From: Rhizobium sp. 18065
GTDB lineage: Bacteria > Pseudomonadota > Alphaproteobacteria > Rhizobiales > Rhizobiaceae
Length of the DNA: 64,000 nucleotides
NCBI RefSeq assembly: GCF_902706095.1
Contig: NZ_CACSJP010000010.1
Location: 62,001 to 126,000 of the forward strand
Reading direction: 5' to 3'
Both the position numbers and the translations under genes were made by a program. Positions 9,776 to 18,331 of the stretch are shown here, piece by piece (the stretch's first letter is position 1; each line of letters opens with the position of its first letter). Below the pieces are notes generated by a model. That model saw only the letters and a program-made list of their open reading frames with translations. It was not told the origin of the DNA and did not search any database.

Positions 9776-11362
9776 TTAAGCGTCGAACCAGACACGGCTG
9801 CCGATATAGCCGTTCGACATGTCGTTGCCGATATCCTCGACGAAGCCCTTCAGCGATGTCGATGCGGCCATGATGTAGTCGTTGAACACCGGCAGGATGA
9901 GGCCGCCTTCGTCACGCACCATCACGGCCATGGTGTGATACATTTCACGGCGCTTGGTGTCGTCCAGTTCCGAACGTGCCTGCAGCAGCATCTTGTCGAA
10001 ATCCTCGCGCTTGAAATGCGTGTCGTTCCATTCGGCTGTCGACAGGTAGGATGTCGAATAGCGCGAGTCCTGCGTCGGGCGGCCGCCCCAGTATGAGGCG
10101 CAGAACGGCTGGACGTTCCAGACATTTGTCCAGTAGCCGTCTTCCGGCTCGCGCTGGACCTGGATGTCGATCCCGGCCTTCTTGGCGCTTTCCTGATAGA
10201 GCACGGCTGCATCGACGGCGCCGGCAAATGCGGCATCCGATGTCCTGAGCAGGATCGGGCGATCATGGCCGGACTTCTTGAAGTGGAAGGCGGCCTTGTC
10301 GGGGTCGTAAGCGCGCTGTTCGATGCCTTCCGGCGCCAGCGCATAGGCGCTGTTGACCGGATAGTCGTTGCCGATTGTGCCGTAGCCGCCGAGTACGCGG
10401 TCGAGGATTTCCTGGCGGTCGATCGAATATTTCAGCGCTAGCCGCAGGTCGTTGTTGTCGAACGGTGCGGTGTCGCAATGCATCAGGAAGGAATAGAAAC
10501 CCTTGCCGGCATTGCGGATGATCTCGACCTTCGGCGCGCGCTTGAGCAGCGGCACGGTCTTCGGGTCGATATTGTTGATGAAATGTACCTGGCCGGACGA
10601 CAGGGCTGCGATACGGGCGGTCGCATCGTTCATGACGATGATTTCAACGCTGTCGACATAACCGCGATCCGAGCGCCAGTCTTCAGCGTTCTTCTCGAAT
10701 GTGGCGCGCACACCGGCATCGAAGCTCTTCAGCTTGTAGGGACCGGTGCCGATCGCAGCCGTCGGATTGTCGACGCCACCACCCGGCTGAATGATCAGGT
10801 GATAGTCGGTCAGCATCAGCGGCAGGTCGGCATTGCCTTCCGTCAGGGTCAGCACCAGATCGCCACCCTTGTCCTCGATGGTCTTGATCGAGGACATCAG
10901 ACCGAGTGCGCCGGATTTCGAATTGGCGTCGGAATGGCGTTTCAGCGTCGCGATGACGTCGGCAACCGTCATCTTGCTGCCGTCATGGAAGGCGATGTCG
11001 TTGCGGATCTTGAAGGTCCAGACCGAGGCATCGGCCGAGGGTTCCCAGGAGGATGCGATCGAGGGCAGGGCTGCGCCGGTCTTCGGATCGGATTCGACCA
11101 GCGTGTCGCCCCAGAGATGGCCGACGACGAAGAGAACGGAAGCGCTGTATGTGGCGGGATCGAGCGTGTCGGTGGCAGCACCACCCTTGAGGCCCATCTT
11201 CAGATGACCGCCACGCTTGGGTTCCTGCGCCCTGGCGCCGGTCGGCAAAAGCAGATTGCCGCCAAGGCCTGCCGCGAGACCGAGTGCGGTCGTACCACCG
11301 AGGAAACCGCGGCGGTTGATGCCTGCGTCGAGCAGGCCGGAATTCCTGGTAAAGTCACGCAT
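9776..11362 (-). CDS. family-5 extracellular solute-binding protein, Tat-exported (orphan copy)
   Basis: 528-residue periplasmic binding protein of the dipeptide/oligopeptide class. A twin-arginine signal (NRRGFLGG then a hydrophobic run ending near ARAQ) is at about residues 16-48. It is a close paralogue of the binding protein at 15843-17420: the stretch from EPKRGGHLK through the family-5 core to the last residues (NDMSNGY..SRVWFDA) aligns with few gaps. No permease or ATPase follows it; the next gene is the CocE-type hydrolase. It diverges from an XRE-type regulator across an intergenic region with three phased repeats. It may feed the complete transporter at 12289-15843. Confidence 0.88.
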   Translation of the reverse strand: MRDFTRNSGLLDAGINRRGFLGGTTALGLAAGLGGNLLLPTGARAQEPKRGGHLKMGLKGGAATDTLDPATYSASVLFVVGHLWGDTLVESDPKTGAALPSIASSWEPSADASVWTFKIRNDIAFHDGSKMTVADVIATLKRHSDANSKSGALGLMSSIKTIEDKGGDLVLTLTEGNADLPLMLTDYHLIIQPGGGVDNPTAAIGTGPYKLKSFDAGVRATFEKNAEDWRSDRGYVDSVEIIVMNDATARIAALSSGQVHFINNIDPKTVPLLKRAPKVEIIRNAGKGFYSFLMHCDTAPFDNNDLRLALKYSIDRQEILDRVLGGYGTIGNDYPVNSAYALAPEGIEQRAYDPDKAAFHFKKSGHDRPILLRTSDAAFAGAVDAAVLYQESAKKAGIDIQVQREPEDGYWTNVWNVQPFCASYWGGRPTQDSRYSTSYLSTAEWNDTHFKREDFDKMLLQARSELDDTKRREMYHTMAVMVRDEGGLILPVFNDYIMAASTSLKGFVEDIGNDMSNGYIGSRVWFDA

Positions 11363-11435
11363 TTTGGTTGCCCCTTTTTGTGGTTTGTTGACCGGGAGCC
11401 TAGCTGTACGCACGGGCGTTACAATTTCGCGACTT

Positions 11436-11461
11436 GACGCTTTATGACGCTAGTTTACGCT
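11436..11461. promoter_or_regulatory. three 10-bp-phased direct repeats, candidate XRE-regulator operator
   Basis: GACGCT (11436-11441), GACGCT (11446-11451) and TACGCT (11456-11461) recur at exactly one helical turn, in the intergenic region between the divergent binding-protein gene and the XRE-type gene. The consensus is T-k-ACGCT. Phased half-sites on one face of the helix fit binding by an oligomeric helix-turn-helix protein. Confidence 0.5.
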
Positions 11462-11489
11462 ACCATCACCGAGGCAAAGGAACTGATGC

Positions 11490-12284
11490 ATGGCCGGCCG
11501 TGACGTATTTATCGAAAATCTCCGGCTGGCCTGCGCGACACGGCGGTCGATCTCGGAAATCTGCCGCGACATCGGGCTGAACAGGCAGCAGTTCAACCGT
11601 TACATTTCCGGTGAAGCCCGGCCGTCGGCACATAATCTGGCGCGTATTGCCGGCTTTTTCGGACTGACCGCGCAGGATTTTGATCTTTCGGCGGATGCCT
11701 TTCGCGCCCGCATGCAGCGGCCGGACCGGCGGCTTGCCGATGGCGGCCATCTGCTCGACGGATTGCCGGGAGATATCTCTGCGCTGCGCCGGCACCTCGG
11801 CTATTTCCAGACCTATCATCTGTCTCTGTCCTGGCCCGGGCTGGTGGTCTGTTCCTGTGCGCGGCTGCAGGAAGAAAACGGATCAGTGCATGTCAAATCG
11901 ATCGAGCGCATTCGCGATGTCGACAACGAAATCCGGCAATATTCGAAATATGTCGGCCTGGCCGCTTTCTGGCGAAACCGCATCTTCATCACGGAACGCA
12001 GCATCACCCGCCAGCCGATGATGTCGCAGACGATCCTGATGCCGTTCGACGTGCACCAGCGCGTCTATCTGCGTGGCACGACGATGGGGGTTTCATGGCG
12101 CAAGGAAAACCTGCCCTATGCTTCGCGGGTGATCTGGCGGCATATCGGCCAGGATCCGGACAAGCGGCAAATGCTGTCGCGATGCGGCGTGCTGTCATTC
12201 GGCGCACGGCAGCTTCCGGCCACCGTGCGCGACTTTCTCCAGACGCCGTCAGCCGAGGTGCTGACGGTGCCCGGTGGCTATTGA
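11490..12284 (+). CDS. XRE-type helix-turn-helix transcriptional regulator with C-terminal sensor-like domain
   Basis: 264 residues. An N-terminal XRE helix-turn-helix is visible at about 17-60 (SISEICRDIGLNRQQFNRYISGEARPS...LARIAGFFGL). The remaining 200 residues are an uncharacterised domain probably for ligand sensing or oligomerisation. It is transcribed away from the orphan solute-binding protein and convergent with the transporter ATPase gene, only 4 bases away. It is therefore the likely local regulator of the binding-protein/CocE unit. Confidence 0.8.
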   Translation: MAGRDVFIENLRLACATRRSISEICRDIGLNRQQFNRYISGEARPSAHNLARIAGFFGLTAQDFDLSADAFRARMQRPDRRLADGGHLLDGLPGDISALRRHLGYFQTYHLSLSWPGLVVCSCARLQEENGSVHVKSIERIRDVDNEIRQYSKYVGLAAFWRNRIFITERSITRQPMMSQTILMPFDVHQRVYLRGTTMGVSWRKENLPYASRVIWRHIGQDPDKRQMLSRCGVLSFGARQLPATVRDFLQTPSAEVLTVPGGY

Positions 12285-12288
12285 GACT

Positions 12289-13920
12289 TCAGTTGTCGGC
12301 GCTGGCCATCTTGCGGGTGGCGAGTACCTTTTCCAGCCAGCCGATTTCCATCTCCGGAACCGATTTCAGCAGCAGATCGGTATAGTCGTCGAAAGGCGGC
12401 GCGAGCACCTTCGATTTCGGGCCGAAGCGGACCAGATTGCCGCGATGCATGACAGCGACGGAATCGGCGATGGCACGGACGATGCCGATGTCATGGGTGA
12501 TGAAGACATAGGAGAGCTGCTCCTCTTCCTGCAGCCGCAGCAGCAGCTTGAGGATGCCTTCGGCAACCAGCGGATCGAGGGCTGATGTCGGCTCGTCGCA
12601 GAGGATGAGGTCAGGTTTGGCGGCAAGGGCTCTGGCGATCGCCACGCGCTGCTTCTGGCCACCAGACAGTTCGGCCGGATAACGATCGACGAAACCCGAA
12701 CCCATTTCGATCTGGTCGAGCAGTTCCTTCACCCTTGCAGTCTTCGCGGCACCGCGCAGGCCATAGTAGAAGGTCAGCGGCCGACCGATGATGTCGCGCA
12801 CGGTCTGGCGCGGGTTCATCGCCGTATCCGCCATCTGATAGATCAGCTGGATGCGGCGCAGATCCTCGCGGGAGCGTTTCTTCAATGCCGGGGGCATCTG
12901 CTTGCCATCGAAGGTGACGCAGCCTTCGGTGTGCGGCAGGAGGCCGGTGATCACGCGGGCAAGGGTCGATTTGCCCGAACCGGATTCGCCGACGATGGCC
13001 AGCGTCTGGCCTTTCGGCAGATGCAGCGAGACATCATGCAGCACCTTGAAGCCGTTGGAATACTGGGCGCTGACATGTTCGACCTTGAGCAGAGTGTCCG
13101 TCTGGTCGGGCGCCTCGTCGCGCGCCGTCTGGCGGACATTGACCAGCGCGCGCGTGTAGTCCTCGCGCGGGGCCTCGATGATCTGCTGAACCGGGCCATA
13201 TTCCACCGTCTTGCCATGGCGCAGGACCATGATGTCATCGGAGATTTGCGCGACCACCGCAAGATCGTGGGTGATGTAGAGGGCGGCGGTGTTGGTTTCC
13301 TCGATCGCGTGCTTGATGGCGGCCAGCACGTCGATCTGGGTGGTAACGTCGAGTGCCGTCGTCGGTTCGTCGAAGACGATCAGTTCCGGGTTGGAGCAAA
13401 GCGCCATGGCGGTCATGGCGCGCTGCAACTGGCCGCCCGAGACCTGATGCGGGAAGCGGTCGCCGAAGGTTTCGGGATTGGGCAGACCGAGTACCTGAAA
13501 CAGGTAGAGGGCACGCTTTTGGGCTTCCTCGCGGCTCATCAGGCCGTGCATGACGGTGGCCTCGATGACCTGATTGCCGAGCTTGTGTGCCGGGTTGAAG
13601 GCGGCAGCCGCAGACTGCGCGACATAACAGACGCGGGCGCCGCGGATCCGACGGATGCCGTTCTTGCCGAGCGGCAGGATGTCGGTTCCGTCGAGCAGGA
13701 CCTGGCCGCCGGTGATTTCCGCACCGCCGCGGCCATAGGCGAGTGCCGAGAGGCCGATGGTCGACTTGCCGGCGCCGGATTCGCCGATCAGGCCGAGCAC
13801 CTTGCCCTTGGCGAGGTCGAAGGAGACATTGTCGACCAGCGTGACCCGCTTGGGAGGCGCGCCTGGCGGATAGCTGGTGGCCTCGATCTTCAGGTTCTTG
13901 ACGGACAGAAGATTATGCAT
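12289..13920 (-). CDS. twin-ATPase ABC transporter ATP-binding protein, peptide family
   Basis: 543 residues with two fused ABC domains, equivalent to DppD plus DppF. Domain 1 has [16 protein letters not shown] and [10 protein letters not shown]. Domain 2 has [17 protein letters not shown] and [10 protein letters not shown], then VFITHD. It overlaps the preceding permease stop by 8 bases (13913-13920). Last gene of the long minus-strand operon that starts with the BKACE gene at 23947, so it powers import through the two permeases at 13913-15843. Confidence 0.93.
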   Translation of the reverse strand: MHNLLSVKNLKIEATSYPPGAPPKRVTLVDNVSFDLAKGKVLGLIGESGAGKSTIGLSALAYGRGGAEITGGQVLLDGTDILPLGKNGIRRIRGARVCYVAQSAAAAFNPAHKLGNQVIEATVMHGLMSREEAQKRALYLFQVLGLPNPETFGDRFPHQVSGGQLQRAMTAMALCSNPELIVFDEPTTALDVTTQIDVLAAIKHAIEETNTAALYITHDLAVVAQISDDIMVLRHGKTVEYGPVQQIIEAPREDYTRALVNVRQTARDEAPDQTDTLLKVEHVSAQYSNGFKVLHDVSLHLPKGQTLAIVGESGSGKSTLARVITGLLPHTEGCVTFDGKQMPPALKKRSREDLRRIQLIYQMADTAMNPRQTVRDIIGRPLTFYYGLRGAAKTARVKELLDQIEMGSGFVDRYPAELSGGQKQRVAIARALAAKPDLILCDEPTSALDPLVAEGILKLLLRLQEEEQLSYVFITHDIGIVRAIADSVAVMHRGNLVRFGPKSKVLAPPFDDYTDLLLKSVPEMEIGWLEKVLATRKMASADN

Positions 13921-14740
13921 CGCCGCGTCCTCCTTTCAGGCTGGACGTGCGCTTGAGCAGCCAGTCGACGACCAGATTGACACAGACCGCCAGGGCAGCG
14001 ATCGCCCCGCCGGGAACGAGGGCGGCCGATATGCCGAAGATGATGCCGTCCTTGTTGTCCTTGACCATGCCGCCCCAGTCTGCGGCCGGCGGCTGGATGC
14101 CGAGGCCGAGGAACGAGAGGGTGGAGAGGAAGAGGATCGAGAAGGCAAAGCGCAGGCCGAATTCTGCGAGAAGCGGCGATAGCGTGTTGGGCAGGATCTC
14201 GCGGAAGATGATCCAGATCTTGCCCTCGCCGCGTAGCTTGGCGGCTTCGACGAACTCCATCACCGCCACATCGAGGGCCACGGCACGACCGAGGCGGTAG
14301 ACGCGGGTCGAGTCGATCACCGCCATGACGGTGATCAGGATGAAGATGTTCTGCGGCAGAACGGCGAGGATAACGAGTGCCAGGATCAGGGCGGGCACCG
14401 ACATCATCAGGTCGTTGAGACGCGACAGCAGTTGATCGACCACGCCGCCGGTGACGGCTGCGGTAAAACTCAGGATCATGCCGAGCGAGAAACACAGGAT
14501 GCTGGCCGCCAGCGCGACGCTGATCGTGGTGCGGGCGCCGAAGATCAGGCGCGACAGGAGATCGCGACCGAGATTGTCTGTGCCAAGCAGGAAGTCGCCT
14601 CCCATCGGCAGCCAGATGTCGCCGACGATTTCGCGTTCGCCGTAGGGCGCGATGAAATCGGCGAAGATCGCCGCGAGGATGGCGATGGCGATGCCAAGGA
14701 TACCGACCCAGGCACTGAGGGGGATGGAGCGTAATCTCAT
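13913..14740 (-). CDS. ABC transporter permease, DppC-like
   Basis: 275 residues with about six membrane segments. The EAA-loop region (AKLRGEGKIWIIFREILPN) and the LGTDNLGRDLLSRLIFGAR motif are diagnostic of the second permease of peptide/nickel-type importers. Its ATG overlaps the stop of the upstream permease by 4 bases and its end overlaps the ATPase start, indicating strict operon organisation. Confidence 0.92.
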   Translation of the reverse strand: MRLRSIPLSAWVGILGIAIAILAAIFADFIAPYGEREIVGDIWLPMGGDFLLGTDNLGRDLLSRLIFGARTTISVALAASILCFSLGMILSFTAAVTGGVVDQLLSRLNDLMMSVPALILALVILAVLPQNIFILITVMAVIDSTRVYRLGRAVALDVAVMEFVEAAKLRGEGKIWIIFREILPNTLSPLLAEFGLRFAFSILFLSTLSFLGLGIQPPAADWGGMVKDNKDGIIFGISAALVPGGAIAALAVCVNLVVDWLLKRTSSLKGGRGDA

Positions 14741-15843
14741 CGTGGATGCCTCAGCCGTGGGTTGGCCAGTATGGCGAGGATATCGGCTGCCATGTTGAGC
14801 AGGATGTAGAAGGCGGCGAAGATCAGGCCGCAGGCCTGGACCACCGGCATGTCGCGGACGGTCACGGCGTCGACCATATACTGGCCCATGCCGGGATAGA
14901 CGAAGACCACCTCGACCACGACGACGCCGACAACCAGGTAGGCGAGGTTGAGTGCTACGACGGTGATGACGGGGGCGATGGCGTTGGGAGCCGCGTGGCG
15001 GGCGATGATGCGCAGGCTCGACAGGCCCTTGAGCTCTGCGGTCTCGACATAGGCCGAGGACATGACGCTGAGTATGGCGGCTCGGGTCATGCGCATCATG
15101 TGGGCAAGCACGACGAGTACCAGGGTCGTGACGGGCAGGGCGATGGCCTTTAGTCGCTCCAGGAACCCCATGCTGTCATAGACGGTCGAGGGGAATGTCG
15201 CGATGCCGAGATTGACGGCGAAAAACAGGATCAGCAGATAGCCGATGAAGAATTCCGGCAGCGAGATCGCCGCCAACGAGACGATATTGATGATGCGGTC
15301 GGGCAGGCGGTTGCGGTACTGCACGGCAAGCATGCCCAGCCCGATGGCGAGAGGCACGGAGACGATCGCGGCAAAGAAGGCGAGGAAAAGGGAGTTTCCG
15401 AGCCGCTTGCCGATCTGTTCGCTGACCGAATTGCGGCTGGCCCAGGACGTGCCGAAATCACCCTGAACGGCGCCGCCGAGCCAGGTGAGGTAGCGTTCGG
15501 TCAGCGGCTTGTCGAGGCCGAGATCCTTGCGGATGTTGTCGACCGCCTGTGGTGTTGCCGACTGGCCGAGATAGGTCGTGGCGAAATCGCCGGGAAGCGC
15601 CTCGACGCCGCCGAAGATCAATATGGAGACGGCAAACAGCAACGCCACGCTGAGGGCGAGGCGTTGAAATATCAGCGATGCGAGGGGGCTGCGCAGGAGC
15701 CGAATGCCACCGGCGGTGGCGCCTTTTGCTCCGCTCCCCGTCAGGAGTGCCGGTCCACCCGCAATGATTGCGACCCGGGGCTCTTCAGCCCCGGGCGCAT
15801 CATTCGGCGTGGCCGGACCTTTGGAAGGTCCAGTGCCCGTCAT
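14737..15843 (-). CDS. ABC transporter permease, DppB-like, with an unusual N-terminal extension
   Basis: 368 residues, longer than the usual 305-340 of DppB-type permeases. The conserved part starts at about residue 50 (RSPLASLIFQRLALSVALLFAVSILIF) and includes LPGDFA..YLG and an EAA-like loop (KGLSSLRIIARHAAPNA). The first 48 residues are Gly/Ala/Pro-rich, not membrane-like, and their DNA contains a strong hairpin (15763-15804). No later ATG, GTG or TTG start was found before the conserved part. The start ATG at 15843 overlaps the last base of the upstream binding-protein stop, so the extension is probably translated. Confidence 0.85.
   Translation of the reverse strand: MTGTGPSKGPATPNDAPGAEEPRVAIIAGGPALLTGSGAKGATAGGIRLLRSPLASLIFQRLALSVALLFAVSILIFGGVEALPGDFATTYLGQSATPQAVDNIRKDLGLDKPLTERYLTWLGGAVQGDFGTSWASRNSVSEQIGKRLGNSLFLAFFAAIVSVPLAIGLGMLAVQYRNRLPDRIINIVSLAAISLPEFFIGYLLILFFAVNLGIATFPSTVYDSMGFLERLKAIALPVTTLVLVVLAHMMRMTRAAILSVMSSAYVETAELKGLSSLRIIARHAAPNAIAPVITVVALNLAYLVVGVVVVEVVFVYPGMGQYMVDAVTVRDMPVVQACGLIFAAFYILLNMAADILAILANPRLRHPR
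15763..15804. repeat. strong hairpin inside the start of the DppB-like permease gene
   Basis: Perfect 9-bp arms 15774-15782 and 15787-15795 flank a 4-base loop. They are extended outward by GCG/CGC and AATGAT/ATCATT arms with two single-base bulges, about 18 paired bases in all. It lies where binding-protein operons often carry an intercistronic mRNA-stabilising hairpin, but here it falls within the permease reading frame. Confidence 0.8.
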
Positions 15844-17420
15844 CAGGCGTCGAGCCAGACGCGGGTGGCAACATAGCCATTCGACATGTCGTTGCCGATG
15901 TCGTGCACGTAGCCCTTCACCTGCTTGGAGGCGGCGTTCACGAAGTCATTGAACATCGGCAGGATCAGGCCGCCTTCGTCGCGGACCATCATCGCCATGT
16001 CGCGGTACATTTCCTTGCGCTTGGCCTCGTCGAGTTCGGAGCGGGCTTCGAGCAGGATCTTGTCGAAGTCGGGACGCAGGAAGCGAGTGTCGTTCCAGTC
16101 GGCGGTCGAGAGATAGGCGGTGGAATACATCTGGTCCTGTGTCGGACGGCCGCCCCAGTAGGAGGTCGAGAAGGGCTGGACGTTCCAGACGTTGGACCAG
16201 TAACCGTCGCCCGGCTCGCGCTTGACCTCGATCTCGATGCCGGCCTTCTTGGCGCTTTCCTGGTAGAGTACGGCGGCATCGACAGCGCCCGGGAAGGCGA
16301 CGTCAGACGTGCGCAGCAGGACCGGTCCGCTGTGGCCGGATTTCTTGTAGTGGAAGGCGGCCTTGTCCGGATCATAGGCGCGCTGTTCGATGCCCTCGGG
16401 GAAGAGCGCATAGGTCTCGTTGATCGGGAAGTCGTTGCCGACCTTGCCATAGCCGCCGAGGATCTTCTCGACCATGGTTTCGCGGTCCATCGAGTATTTC
16501 AATGCCATGCGCAGGTCGTTGTTGTCGAACGGCGCGGTATTGGCATGCATGATGAACACGTAGTGGCCGCGGCCCGACGTCGAAAGGATTTCAACGGTCG
16601 GCGCGCGCTTGAGCAGCGATACGGTCTTCGGATCGACGCGGTTGATGTAATGCACCTGGCCGGACGAAAGGGCTGCGATACGGGCCGTGGCGTCGTTGAT
16701 GCCGATGATCTCGATCGTGTCGACGAAGCCGCGGTCGGTGCGCCAGTCTTCCTTGTTGCGCTCGAACGTGGCACGCACGCCGGGCTCGAAGCTGGTCATC
16801 TTGTAGGGACCGGTGCCGTTTGCCGAGCTTGGATCGTCATAGCCGCCATTCGGCTGGATGACGAGGTGATAGTCGGTCAGCAGCAATGGCAGGTCGGCAT
16901 TGCCTTCTGTCAGGGTCAGCACGAGATTGCCGCCGTCCGCCTTGATTTCCTTGATCGATTTCATCACGCCAAGGGCGCCGGACTCCGACTTTTCGTCGGT
17001 GTGGCGCTGCAGGGTCTTCACGACGTCTTCGATCGTCAGATCCTTGCCGTCGTGGAACTTGACGCCCTTGCGGATCTTGAAGGTCCAGGTCGATGCGTCG
17101 GCAGAAGGCTCCCAGCTTTCGGCGAGCGCCGGGACCGGCTGGCCGGTCAGCGGCTCGGATTCGACCAGCATGTCGCCCCAGCAGCGGCCGATGCAGAACA
17201 TCACCTGCGACAGGAACTTGGCCGGGTCGTTGCTGTCGGTGGCCGAACCGCCCTCAAGGCCTAGCTTCAGGTGGCCGCCGCGCTTCGGCTCCTGCGCCTG
17301 GGCGCTGTCGGCAAACAATTGGCTTGCAACGGTCAGAGAGACGCCGGCGGCAAGCGCGCGACCCATGAATTCGCGGCGGCTAAGGCCGCCCTTGGCGAGG
17401 TGGTTCAAATAGTCAGTCAT
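15843..17420 (-). CDS. family-5 extracellular solute-binding protein, Tat-exported
   Basis: 525 residues, periplasmic receptor of the importer encoded by the next three genes. A twin-arginine signal (SRREFMG, then a hydrophobic stretch ending near AQAQ) occupies about residues 13-43. The family-5 core is typical (ESWEPSADASTWTFKIRKG, GTGPYK, ALKYSMDRE). Close paralogue of the orphan copy at 9776-11362. It lies about 120 bases downstream of caiD in the same direction, which suggests that the ligand is a carnitine-pathway compound or a conjugate; this is inference, since family-5 proteins usually bind peptides, opines or nickel. Confidence 0.9.
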   Translation of the reverse strand: MTDYLNHLAKGGLSRREFMGRALAAGVSLTVASQLFADSAQAQEPKRGGHLKLGLEGGSATDSNDPAKFLSQVMFCIGRCWGDMLVESEPLTGQPVPALAESWEPSADASTWTFKIRKGVKFHDGKDLTIEDVVKTLQRHTDEKSESGALGVMKSIKEIKADGGNLVLTLTEGNADLPLLLTDYHLVIQPNGGYDDPSSANGTGPYKMTSFEPGVRATFERNKEDWRTDRGFVDTIEIIGINDATARIAALSSGQVHYINRVDPKTVSLLKRAPTVEILSTSGRGHYVFIMHANTAPFDNNDLRMALKYSMDRETMVEKILGGYGKVGNDFPINETYALFPEGIEQRAYDPDKAAFHYKKSGHSGPVLLRTSDVAFPGAVDAAVLYQESAKKAGIEIEVKREPGDGYWSNVWNVQPFSTSYWGGRPTQDQMYSTAYLSTADWNDTRFLRPDFDKILLEARSELDEAKRKEMYRDMAMMVRDEGGLILPMFNDFVNAASKQVKGYVHDIGNDMSNGYVATRVWLDA

Positions 17421-17542
17421 TCCCCTGTTCCTTCGTTATTGTAAGTTGACAGAACTCTTCGATCTTCAGCAGAGTCGGTTTCCTCTTCCGGCCATGCTTG
17501 GTCTTTTCATGCGGGAAAATGGCACGGTTGCAGCCGCACTTT

Positions 17543-18325
17543 TCACTTTCCCTTCCAGATCGGGTCTCGCTTTTCGGCGAAGGCCCTTGCACCTTCCTTC
17601 TGATCCTCGCTCGCGTAAAGCGCGTCGACCGTTGCCAGCTGTCTTTTGGTGACTTTGTTCATCACAGTCTGGAACGGTTCGCCCTCTGCCTCGCGGACGA
17701 TTTCCTTGATGGCGGCATAGACCAGCGGCGGGCCGCTTTCGAGCAGGCGCGCCAGTTGCCAGGCGCGGTCCATGAGTTGGTCTGCGGCGACGATTTCATT
17801 GACAAAGCCCCAGCGGTGGGCTTCCGCGCAATCGAGCCAGCGGCCGGTCAGCAGCATGTCCATGGCTATATGATAGGGAATGCGCTTTGGCAGTTTGATC
17901 GAGGCTGCGTCGGCCACCGTGCCGGAGCGGATCTCCGGCAAGGCAAACGTTGCATGATCGGCGGCAATGATCAGGTCGGCCGATAGCGCGATTTCCAGTC
18001 CGCCGCCGCAGCAGATACCGTTGACGGCGCAGATGACCGGCTTGTTCAGGTGACGCAGTTCCTGCAACCCGCCGAAGCCGCCAATGCCGTAATCGCCGTC
18101 GACTGCATCGCCGTCCGCTGCCGCTTTCAGGTCCCAGCCGGCGCAGAAGAATTTCTCGCCGGTTCCGGTGAGGATCGCGACGCGCAGATCCGGGTCGTCG
18201 CGGAAATTTCGGAAAATCAGGCCCATCTCGCGGCTGGTCGCAAGGTCAATGGCATTGGCCTTTGGACGGTCGATGACGACCTCGAAGATGCCACCGTCGC
18301 GCCGGGTGCGGATCGGACTGTTCAA
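17543..18325 (-). CDS. caiD: crotonobetainyl-CoA hydratase (carnitinyl-CoA dehydratase)
   Basis: 260 residues, crotonase superfamily, interconverting crotonobetainyl-CoA and L-carnitinyl-CoA. Similarity to E. coli CaiD is evident from the first strand (VIDRPKANAIDLATS) through RVAILTG.GEKFF.AGWDLKAAA to the C-terminal FAEKRDPIWKGK. Both catalytic glutamates fall at Glu111 (GGGLE) and Glu131 (ALPE), the positions used by E. coli CaiD. Seven bases separate it from the upstream acyl-CoA synthetase gene. In this oxidative context it would feed carnitine to the dehydrogenase encoded upstream. Confidence 0.88.
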   Translation of the reverse strand: MNSPIRTRRDGGIFEVVIDRPKANAIDLATSREMGLIFRNFRDDPDLRVAILTGTGEKFFCAGWDLKAAADGDAVDGDYGIGGFGGLQELRHLNKPVICAVNGICCGGGLEIALSADLIIAADHATFALPEIRSGTVADAASIKLPKRIPYHIAMDMLLTGRWLDCAEAHRWGFVNEIVAADQLMDRAWQLARLLESGPPLVYAAIKEIVREAEGEPFQTVMNKVTKRQLATVDALYASEDQKEGARAFAEKRDPIWKGK

Positions 18326-18331
18326 CCTATG

